Notes: generated by a model not told the origin, from the letters alone. A stretch of 5,426 nucleotides of DNA from Bdellovibrionales bacterium (GCA_005791855.1 SXUH01000429.1:1-5426); one strand, 5' to 3'; counted from the stretch's first letter, positions 1 through 5,044 are shown. Program-made: numbers and translations.

Positions 1-549
1 GACCACCTCGAGGCGATCCTCGGCGGAAGCTTCGAGGTCACCCAGAAGCCCCTCTGTCCGGTGAGCGTCAGCCGCGAAGGGAAGACCGTCTTCCGGGACT
101 TCTTCTTCAACGACGCCGTCCTCGCGAAGAACGACATCGCCCGGATGATCTACCTGCGCGCGGAGCTCGAGGACGAACACATCTACAACATCGCGGGGGA
201 CGGGATCATCATCTCGACGCCCATGGGCTCCACGGCCTACTCCATGGCCGCCGGAGGACCCATCGTCCATCCGGAGGTGCGGGCCCTGGTCCTGACACCC
301 ATCTGTCCGCACTCGCTGATCCACCGGCCCTTCGTGATCCCCGACAGCACTCCGATCTCGCTGCGGATCCTTCCGCCGCACCATCTGGTCACGCTCACCA
401 TCGACGGCCAGGTGGCCTTCCCGCTCCGGGACGACGACGTGGTCCTGGTGAACAAGGGGAAGGTGAAGAAGGTCTCCCTCATCAAGAATCCCGACCGTTT
501 CTATTTCGAAACCATCCGGGATAAGTTCATCCTTTCTAAAAAAGATTAA
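1..549 (+). CDS. nadK: NAD kinase, 5' end outside the window
   Basis: ATP-dependent NAD kinase, which phosphorylates NAD+ to NADP+ in the cytoplasm. The frame is open from base 1 and ends at TAA 547-549, giving 182 residues. The family is usually about 290 residues, so roughly the first 100, including the GGDGT ATP/diphosphate motif, lie upstream of the window. Visible signatures are the NDxV-type segment FFFNDAVLAKND, the NAD-binding core GDGIIISTPMGSTAY (196-240) followed by AAGGPIVHPE, the stretch LTPICPHSLIHRPFVIPD, and the DGQ turn in TIDGQVAFPL. The usual TPTGSTAYSLSAGG reads TPMGSTAYSMAAGG here. The GTG at 61 is an internal valine, not the start. recN follows 77 bp downstream; nadK-recN is a known conserved pair, also found in E. 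coli. No terminator hairpin is visible between them, so read-through into recN is possible. Confidence 0.95.
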   Translation, partial: DHLEAILGGSFEVTQKPLCPVSVSREGKTVFRDFFFNDAVLAKNDIARMIYLRAELEDEHIYNIAGDGIIISTPMGSTAYSMAAGGPIVHPEVRALVLTPICPHSLIHRPFVIPDSTPISLRILPPHHLVTLTIDGQVAFPLRDDDVVLVNKGKVKKVSLIKNPDRFYFETIRDKFILSKKD

Positions 550-556
550 ATTAGTC

Positions 557-575
557 ATCCGTACACTTTACGTAT
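557..575. promoter_or_regulatory. Upstream dyad of a twin operator candidate
   Basis: The sequence ATCCGTACACTTTACGTAT is an imperfect palindrome centred on 566 in which 7 of 9 base pairs match; the core is CGTA-N5-TACG. It sits 4 bp upstream of the recN -35 hexamer. It shares TCCGTA-N5-TACGTA with the second dyad at 587-605, exactly 30 bp away, and even the one outer mismatch (C opposite T) falls in the same place. What binds it is not visible. A repressor such as LexA is inferred from the recN context. Confidence 0.6.
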
Positions 576-579
576 TTTC

Positions 580-608
580 TTGACCCGTCCGTAGGTCGTA
601 CGTACTAT
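580..608 (+). promoter_or_regulatory. sigma70-type promoter of recN
   Basis: The -35 TTGACC (580-585, 5 of 6 to consensus) and the -10 TACTAT (603-608, 4 of 6) are separated by exactly 17 bp. Transcription would start near 614-616. That leaves a leader of only about 11-13 nt before the ATG at 627, just enough to carry the Shine-Dalgarno GAGGA (618-622, 4 nt from the ATG). The flanking dyads at 557-575 and 587-605 bracket and overlap this promoter, so it is probably regulated. It would let recN be expressed independently of nadK. Confidence 0.7.
587..605. promoter_or_regulatory. Downstream dyad of the twin operator candidate, overlapping the -10
   Basis: The sequence GTCCGTAGGTCGTACGTAC is an imperfect palindrome centred on 596 with 7 of 9 matching pairs and the same CGTA-N5-TACG core as the dyad at 557-575. 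It covers nearly the whole spacer and the first three bases of the -10 (603-605), so a bound protein would block RNA polymerase. The inner bases differ from the first copy while the outer TCCGTA and TACGTA are identical. That is the pattern expected of a protein-binding site rather than of a simple duplication. Confidence 0.6.
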
Positions 609-626
609 TGTCTATACGAGGACAAT

Positions 627-2255
627 ATGGACGCACACTTCTATCTCAAGAAACTCATCATTCAGAACTTCGCAACCTTCAAGAACCAGACCATCCGCTT
701 CCGCCCGGGCTTCAACGCCATCGTCGGGGAAACCGGGTCCGGGAAGAGCTTGGTCATCGACGCCCTCCAGCTCATCCTGGGAGGCCGGGCCGACAAGAAG
801 GTCGTGCGGCGGGAGACGGACTACGCCCTCATCGAAGCGGCCTTCTTCTGCGACGATGCGAAGGTCAAGGCCCACCTCGAGGCCGAGGGCTATCCGATGG
901 AGGGCCAGGAGATCATCGTCAAGCGGCTCATCTACAAGAACGGAACCTCCAAGACCTACGTCAACCACCTGTCGTGTCCGGTGGGCTTCCTCACGGGGTT
1001 CTCCCGGAAGTACATCGACCTCGTCGGCCAGTTCGAGAACCAGAAGCTCCTCTCCGAGACCTACCAGCTCCAGCTCCTGGACAACTTCGCCAAGCACTCC
1101 GCGGACGTCCAGAGCTACCAGGTGGTCCTGCGGGAGTATAAGGATGTGAAGAAGACCCACGAGGATCTCCTCCAGTCGAAGGCCCTCCGGGAACAGCGGC
1201 TGGACTACCTGAACTTTCAACTCCAAGAGATCGAAAAACTCTCTCCCTCCTCCCAGGACGAAGAAGATCTCTTGCGGAAGAAGCATACGATGATCAACCT
1301 GGAGAAGACCCAGAAGCTCTGCTACCAGGTTAAGGAAGCCTTCGAAGGAAGTGAGGGCCAGGCAGGAATGCTGGGCCAGCTCAAGTTCCTTCGGAGTCTT
1401 TTCCAGAAGAACGCCGAGCTCTTCGGCGAGCAGATGGACCTCCTCGTCGAATCCGAGGACAAGCTCCAGACCCTCCTCGACCAGGTCGAGAAGAAGCTCA
1501 ACATGGAGGCCGACCCTGAGGAGCTCGAGAAGACCCTCGACCGCCTCGACGCCTACCAGAAGCTCAAGAAGAAGTTCGGCGGAACCGCCGAGACCATCCT
1601 CCAGACCCAGGTGGAGTTCCTCAAGGAGAAGAACCAGCTGGAGAGCCTCGAGTTCGACCTCGAGTCCATGGAGAGCAAGCTCGGGGCCTTCACCAAGGAC
1701 CTGCGGAAGCGCGCGGACGCCCTCCACGCCAAGCGGGAAGCCCACGCCCGGAAGCTCGGAGACGAACTCAGCAAGCGGGTCCGCCTCCTGAAGATGAACG
1801 GCGCGACGATCAAGCTCGAGCTCGAGAAGCTCGACGAGCTCACCGACACCGGCTGCACCAAGGCGTACTTCATCGCCGAGACCAACCCCGGCGAAGGGTT
1901 CTTCAAGATCAAAGACATCGCCTCCGGCGGTGAGCTCTCGCGGATCCTCCTCGCCCTCCGCCAGATCCTCTCGAACTACGACTCCATCAGCATCTTCCTC
2001 TTCGACGAGATCGACACGGGCATCGGTGGAGAAACCGCGAACTGCATCGGGAAAGCCCTCGCCGAGGTGGCCCGGGACGGCCAGGTCATCGCCATCACCC
2101 ACCTCCCGCAGATCGCGCAGTTCTCCGAGGCCCTCATCATCGTGAGCAAGGACACCCACGCGGAGGACAAGGAGAGCCGAACCGAGTCGAACATCAAGGA
2201 AGTCGTCGGCAAGCTGATCCTCAAAGAGGTCAAGGCCATGGCCCAGCTATCCTAG
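627..2255 (+). CDS. recN: DNA repair protein RecN
   Basis: SMC-like ABC ATPase of double-strand-break repair, which acts on the nucleoid with RecA to hold or process DNA ends. The product has 542 residues (E. coli about 553), so it is full length. The N-terminal half-ATPase carries Walker A GETGSGKS at residues 34-41, followed by LVIDALQLILGGRAD. A charged heptad-rich coiled coil runs from about residue 155 to 370. The C-terminal half carries the ABC signature ASGGELSR (432-439), Walker B IFLFDEIDTG (456-465) and the switch histidine in ITHLPQIAQ (H492). The Q-loop region reads GQFENQ (134-139), where most RecN proteins have GQHxHQ. The ATG at 627 has GAGGA four bases upstream and its own promoter with a twin dyad. 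E. coli recN is strongly SOS-induced; the dyads suggest comparable control here, by inference. The last 9 bp overlap the convergent phosphoesterase gene. Confidence 0.96.
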   Translation: MDAHFYLKKLIIQNFATFKNQTIRFRPGFNAIVGETGSGKSLVIDALQLILGGRADKKVVRRETDYALIEAAFFCDDAKVKAHLEAEGYPMEGQEIIVKRLIYKNGTSKTYVNHLSCPVGFLTGFSRKYIDLVGQFENQKLLSETYQLQLLDNFAKHSADVQSYQVVLREYKDVKKTHEDLLQSKALREQRLDYLNFQLQEIEKLSPSSQDEEDLLRKKHTMINLEKTQKLCYQVKEAFEGSEGQAGMLGQLKFLRSLFQKNAELFGEQMDLLVESEDKLQTLLDQVEKKLNMEADPEELEKTLDRLDAYQKLKKKFGGTAETILQTQVEFLKEKNQLESLEFDLESMESKLGAFTKDLRKRADALHAKREAHARKLGDELSKRVRLLKMNGATIKLELEKLDELTDTGCTKAYFIAETNPGEGFFKIKDIASGGELSRILLALRQILSNYDSISIFLFDEIDTGIGGETANCIGKALAEVARDGQVIAITHLPQIAQFSEALIIVSKDTHAEDKESRTESNIKEVVGKLILKEVKAMAQLS

Positions 2256-2978
2256 GGGCTGGAACCGGGCCGCGTGGCCGTCGATGAGGATGAAGGTCCG
2301 GCTCTTCAGCGCGTACCCGTTGTTCACGTACACGGTGCCGGTGTCGTACCGGTGCAGGTCCTGGACGTGGCTGTGGCCGCCGAGGACGAAGTCGTACTTC
2401 CCCGCCGTCGTCTTGAGCACTCCGCTTCGGAACTTCTCCCGCACGGCTTCCACGTCGAAGGTCCTCGAGCCCTTCTTCCGCGAAGCCCTCGAGGCCCGCC
2501 GGCCGATGAAGTTCAGGACCGAGTAGGGCATCACGTGGTTGGCCACGAACCGCAGAGGAGGGGAGAGGATCAGGGTCTTGTACCGCTGGTAGGCGTGGTT
2601 ATCGACTTCGTGCTCGTCTCCATGGGAGAAGTAGTAGGTCTTGCCGTCGATCTCCTGGACCAGCGGATCCTGGCGCGGCTTCACGTCTTCCCGGGGCCAG
2701 AATTTCTTGAAGAGCTTCTCCAGGTGGACGTCGTGGTTCCCTTCGAAGAAGTAGACCTTCTTCCCGATGTCGCGGAGCTTTTTTAATTTCTCGAAGAGGT
2801 GGGAGAAGGACCGCAGGTACGCCTCGTGCGGTCCGCACATGAGGTCGAAGATGTCTCCGAGGAGCATGACGTAGTCGGCGGAGCGGACCTCGGGGTGATC
2901 GAGGAACTTCTGCAGGAGGAGGTCTGCGTCGTCGCCCGGTTCTTTGATGTGGATGTCGGAGATGGCCGCTACTTTCAT
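2247..2978 (-). CDS. Calcineurin-like metallophosphoesterase, LpxH (UDP-2,3-diacylglucosamine hydrolase) type
   Basis: A 243-residue protein with the complete two-metal phosphoesterase motif set: SDIH (D8, H10), GDIFD (D42, D45), GNHD (N81, H82, D83), SHGDEH (H119) and GGHSH (H202, H204). Length, metal-ligand spacing and the HGDEHEVDNHAYQRYK block resemble LpxH, which cleaves UDP-2,3-diacylglucosamine to lipid X in lipid A synthesis. However, LpxH proteins have GNRD, with the arginine binding substrate phosphate, where this protein has GNHD, so a different phosphoester or pyrophosphate substrate is possible. Residues 160-172 form a very basic patch (RRASRASRKKGSR). No signal peptide is seen, so it is probably cytoplasmic or membrane-peripheral. 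The ATG lies one base after the stop codon of the PilZ gene and lacks a recognisable Shine-Dalgarno, which suggests translational coupling. The 3' end overlaps recN tail to tail. The family is certain; the substrate is not. Confidence 0.85.
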   Translation of the reverse strand: MKVAAISDIHIKEPGDDADLLLQKFLDHPEVRSADYVMLLGDIFDLMCGPHEAYLRSFSHLFEKLKKLRDIGKKVYFFEGNHDVHLEKLFKKFWPREDVKPRQDPLVQEIDGKTYYFSHGDEHEVDNHAYQRYKTLILSPPLRFVANHVMPYSVLNFIGRRASRASRKKGSRTFDVEAVREKFRSGVLKTTAGKYDFVLGGHSHVQDLHRYDTGTVYVNNGYALKSRTFILIDGHAARFQPLG

Positions 2979-2979
2979 A

Positions 2980-3729
2980 CTATTCGTTTATAGCATGAAG
3001 CTCGTCCTTTATCCGCTCAAAAATGTACCGCTCGAGGTACTTGCGGCTGATCTGGTCGATGTTGAGGAACTTGCACCCCACTCTCCAGACCTTGTAGGAG
3101 AGGCCGTTGGCGGCGTCGGGTTCCACCTCTCGGATCGAGCAGACCTCGATGCCGAGCTTGGCGTTCCACGGGCCCGCCTTGATCTCCAGCGTGGGGATCT
3201 GGTCCCCGGGCTCGAAGAACTTGCTCTCGAGCCGCGAGACGAAGAAGGAGAAGCCGCCGGTGCTCACGTCACAGCAGTCCTTGAGGAAGTGCTGGCTGAT
3301 CGGTTTCTGTTCCTTGGTGGATTTGGCGAAGCTGATCTTGAACGACGAATCGTGGTAGACGTTGAGCCGGAAGTCCTTGCGCCGTTCGATCTGGGCGACG
3401 AAGTCCGGCATCTGCAGGTAGTAGCGGTAGGGCGCGTCCGTCTGCTTGACCGTGCACCGGAGGAGCATCGCCGCGTCCGGGACGTAGAGGTCGATGTGGT
3501 TCTGCGAGCCCATGAGGTCCTGGACGACCCGGTCCTGGCCATCGGCGGGGACGATGCAGAAGTCGTTCCGGATCTTCCGGATGGATTCGATCCGCACCTG
3601 CCCGAGGTGCTTCGAGTTCCCGACCAGGCGCCAGATGAAAACCTCGTGGTTCCCTTCCTTCGAGCCGGTCATGAGGTTCAGGATGATCCCCTTGTCCTTA
3701 ACTTTCTTAAGCTTGTTCTCTACGAGCAA
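2980..3729 (-). CDS. PilZ-domain protein, probable c-di-GMP receptor next to flagellin
   Basis: A 249-residue protein without signal peptide or membrane segment. Residues 1 to about 110 form a beta-rich N-terminal domain of uncertain family, comparable in size to the N-terminal domain of YcgR-like flagellar brakes. Residues about 112-240 are a PilZ domain with both c-di-GMP-binding signatures intact: RxxxR in ERRKDFR (R117 and R121) and DxSxxG in DVSTGG (D154, S156, G159). A VGCKFLNI strand (217-224) and a C-terminal helix ISRKYLERYIFERIKDE follow. The start is a TTG at 3729-3727, chosen because GGAG (3739-3736) lies six bases upstream; no ATG or GTG fits better. It lies downstream of flagellin behind a terminator hairpin and one base before the phosphoesterase ATG. 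A role in c-di-GMP control of motility is inferred from position and domain layout. It could instead act on another envelope process. Confidence 0.85.
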   Translation of the reverse strand: MLVENKLKKVKDKGIILNLMTGSKEGNHEVFIWRLVGNSKHLGQVRIESIRKIRNDFCIVPADGQDRVVQDLMGSQNHIDLYVPDAAMLLRCTVKQTDAPYRYYLQMPDFVAQIERRKDFRLNVYHDSSFKISFAKSTKEQKPISQHFLKDCCDVSTGGFSFFVSRLESKFFEPGDQIPTLEIKAGPWNAKLGIEVCSIREVEPDAANGLSYKVWRVGCKFLNIDQISRKYLERYIFERIKDELHAINE

Positions 3730-3740
3730 ATGTATCTCCG

Positions 3741-3771
3741 AAAAGACCTCCCGGTTTCCCGGGAGGCCTTT
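3741..3771 (-). terminator. Intrinsic terminator after flagellin
   Basis: Read on the - strand, AAAGGCCTCCCGG (3771-3759), a GAAA tetraloop (3758-3755) and CCGGGAGGTCTTT (3754-3742) form a 13-bp stem that is perfect apart from one G-U pair, and a T-run closes it (TCTTTT). On the + strand the G-U becomes an A-C mismatch and the trailing T-run is shorter, so the element is directional for the flagellin transcript. It begins 31 bases after the flagellin stop and ends one or two bases before the Shine-Dalgarno of the PilZ gene. Confidence 0.88.
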
Positions 3772-3801
3772 GGGCTTAAAATTAACAGTCTAAGGAGAAT
3801 T

Positions 3802-4632
3802 TTAACCAATGAGTCTCAGGGCATTGTTTCCGAGCTGGTTCGCCTGCATGAGCGTCGCGGTCCCCGCGGAGCTCTTGATCTGGTTCGAGGCGAGCTTCGC
3901 CGTCGAGTCGGCGACGTCCACGTCTTCGATCCGCGAGCGGGCGGCTTCCTGGTTCACCACGGCCACGTCGATGTTGTTGATCGACGACTGGAGGCGGGAC
4001 TGCACCGAACCGAAGTTCGCGCGGAAGGCGCTCACCTTCGCGATGGCCTGGTCGATGCGCTCGAGGTTCTCGATCGCACCTTCCTTGTCTCGGACGTTCG
4101 TGCCGCCGATCCCCAGGTTCTCGGCCGACGCGTCCGTCTGGCTCGCGTCGAACTCGATCATATTTTCTTCGCCGGCGTAGGAGCCGACCTGGAACTGCAT
4201 CTTGTCGCCTTCTCCTCGGAGCAACGGCTTCCCGTTGTACATCGTCGACTTCGAGATCCGGTCAGTTTCCTGAACGAGCTGCTCGTACTCGAGGGAGAGG
4301 TATCCTCTTTCGGCTTCTCCGACGGTGTCGGAGCCGGCCTGGATCGAAAGCTCTCGTAACCGGGTCAGGATGTTTCCTGTCTCGTTGAGACCGCCTTCGG
4401 CCACCTGGACGAGGGAGATCGCATCCGAAGCGTTCCGAGACGCCATCCGGAGACCCTTCGTCTCAGCTTCTAACTTCTTCGAGATCGCCAAGCCCGCGGC
4501 GTCGTCGGCCGCCTTGGTGATCCGCTTTCCTGACGAGAGTTTTGAAAACTCTGCTTCCTGTTGTGAGTTACTCACTTTCAGGTTCCGCTGCACCTCTTGT
4601 GATGCAACGTTGGTGTTGATTCGTAAGCCCAT
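3802..4632 (-). CDS. fliC: Flagellin, short D0/D1-only type
   Basis: Flagellar filament subunit, exported by the flagellar type III system and polymerised outside the cell. It has 276 residues. The N-terminal D0/D1 part is canonical: MGLRINTNV, then LSSGKRITKAADDAAGLAIS (32-51) and LTRLRELSIQAGSDT (89-103). After a short hinge at about 135-185 the C-terminal D1/D0 half follows: SRIEDVDVADSTAKLASNQI, ending in QANQLGNNALRLIG. No variable D2/D3 domain is inserted, as is common in bacteria with small or sheathed filaments. AAGGAG (4645-4640) lies seven bases before the ATG, a very strong ribosome-binding site that suits an abundant protein. A sigma28-like element lies about 60 bp upstream and a strong terminator downstream, so it is probably mainly monocistronic. 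The first 35 or so codons are visibly less GC-rich than the rest of the gene. Confidence 0.96.
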   Translation of the reverse strand: MGLRINTNVASQEVQRNLKVSNSQQEAEFSKLSSGKRITKAADDAAGLAISKKLEAETKGLRMASRNASDAISLVQVAEGGLNETGNILTRLRELSIQAGSDTVGEAERGYLSLEYEQLVQETDRISKSTMYNGKPLLRGEGDKMQFQVGSYAGEENMIEFDASQTDASAENLGIGGTNVRDKEGAIENLERIDQAIAKVSAFRANFGSVQSRLQSSINNIDVAVVNQEAARSRIEDVDVADSTAKLASNQIKSSAGTATLMQANQLGNNALRLIG

Positions 4633-4693
4633 TAACGTACTCCTTGAAAGAACCAGACTGTTTTTAGCTGAGCAAAATGATCAGCCATGTTCC

Positions 4694-4720
4694 TTATCGA
4701 AAGACTCAGGATTAATATGA
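4694..4720 (-). promoter_or_regulatory. sigma28 (FliA)-like promoter candidate of flagellin
   Basis: On the - strand TTCGATAA (4701-4694) matches the sigma28 -10 consensus GCCGATAA at 6 of 8 positions, including the CGATAA core. At the canonical 15-bp spacing the -35 is TCAT (4720-4717) against TAAA, a poor match. Transcription would start near 4686 and give a leader of about 53 nt ending in the AAGGAG site. Flagellins are commonly sigma28-dependent, which supports the choice. The weak -35 keeps the confidence low. Confidence 0.4.
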
Positions 4721-4774
4721 GGGCTATTTGCAGTGGCTAAGAGAAAAATTGAGATTTGCTCGGATTCCTACGAC

Positions 4775-5044
4775 TTACAAGGCTAAAAGGAATTCTCTGA
4801 ATTGTCTGATATTGGGACGCTCGTATCTGCAGGTGCTTGAAATCTTTCCACGGGCCCTTGGCGCTAGCCAGATGAAGCCTTCCCCCACCTGCCACCTTTT
4901 GGTCTCATCCCAGGTGGGCCAGGCAGAAATCCTTGGCTCCAAGATTAGGACGCAGTTCCTCCGTCTGAGGGACGCGAGCACCGCCGGCAGCAGGAGCGCG
5001 AGGAGCTCGAGAGGATTCTCCTCGTCGCCGAAGGAGAAGATCAT
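4775..5044 (-). CDS. Small hypothetical ORF coupled to rfaE2, possibly a truncated gene
   Basis: An 89-codon frame whose ATG (5044-5042) overlaps the rfaE2 stop codon as ATGA, the usual sign of translational coupling; AGGA lies just upstream at very short spacing. I do not recognise the product. Residues 11-26 ([16 protein letters not shown]) form a hydrophobic or amphipathic stretch followed by RRR. Codons 1-26 use C- or G-ending triplets like the surrounding genes. From about 4967 onward AGA, AGG, CTA, TTG and ATT appear and the protein becomes unremarkable (tryptophan-, arginine- and cysteine-rich), as if coding sequence had ended or been replaced. The last half also overlaps an inverted repeat. 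It may be a genuine short protein, the stub of a longer gene broken by a rearrangement or frameshift near 4967, or chance. Confidence 0.3.
   Translation of the reverse strand: MIFSFGDEENPLELLALLLPAVLASLRRRNCVLILEPRISAWPTWDETKRWQVGEGFIWLAPRARGKISSTCRYERPNIRQFREFLLAL
4858..4942. repeat. Layered imperfect inverted repeat
   Basis: The core is CCCACCTG (4884-4891) facing CAGGTGGG (4911-4918), a perfect 8-bp stem around a 19-nt loop that can itself pair ACC-TTTT-GGT (4894-4903). Further arms pair outward in order: GCCT (4877-4880) with AGGC (4921-4924), AGCC (4866-4869) with GGCT (4935-4938), and TTGG (4858-4861) with CCAA (4939-4942). The result would be an interrupted rod of about 85 nt on either strand. 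No T-run follows on either side, so it is not an intrinsic terminator. Function is unknown: structured mRNA between rfaE2 and flagellin, a small RNA, or a remnant repeat. Confidence 0.45.

Larger units (their letters stand above)
4633..5040. other. Region between flagellin and rfaE2
   Basis: About 400 bp that is clearly less GC-rich than its surroundings between 4640 and 4850. It holds the flagellin ribosome-binding site, a sigma28-like promoter candidate (4694-4720), a doubtful small ORF (5044-4775) and a layered inverted repeat (4858-4942). A 5-bp dyad GCTGA/TCAGC (4667-4671 with 4681-4685) would lie in the flagellin mRNA leader. A weak hairpin, AATTC-AGA-GAATT followed by CCTTTT on the - strand (about 4803-4785), is the only terminator-like element after rfaE2, and it is unconvincing. 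I see no tRNA, known structural RNA or mobile element. Confidence 0.5.

Noticed and set aside
61..63. GTG as the start of the NAD kinase gene
   Set aside because: The frame is open upstream to base 1 and its residues continue NAD kinase homology; the family needs about 100 more N-terminal residues.
557..605. Known LexA box types in the recN promoter
   Set aside because: I searched by eye for CTGT-N8-ACAG, GAAC-N4-GTTC, GTTC-N7-GTTC and TTAC-N3-GTAA and found none, so the dyads are reported as an unnamed motif.
612..2159. Long open frame of about 515 codons antisense to recN
   Set aside because: It is a by-product of GC-rich codon use on the other strand. The protein is repetitive in L, E, V and G with no domain, while the + strand encodes a full RecN with every motif.
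2251..2275. Possible bidirectional terminator at the recN/phosphoesterase junction
   Set aside because: CCTAGG and GGCC-GCGT-GGCC are only 3-4 bp stems and have no T-run on either strand.
3792..3811. AAGGAG followed by an ATG on the + strand after the flagellin stop
   Set aside because: The spacing is too long at 11 bases, and the frame it opens runs antisense through flagellin without any recognisable protein.
2944..4359. Long + strand open frame of about 471 codons across the PilZ and flagellin genes
   Set aside because: It is antisense to two well-supported genes, low in complexity (rich in V, D, L and R) and without recognisable motifs.
4671..4687. sigma54-like site TGGCTGATCATTTTGCT in the flagellin leader
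   Set aside because: GG and GC are separated by 11 bases instead of the strict 10, and the CAC part is missing; the sigma28-like site fits better.
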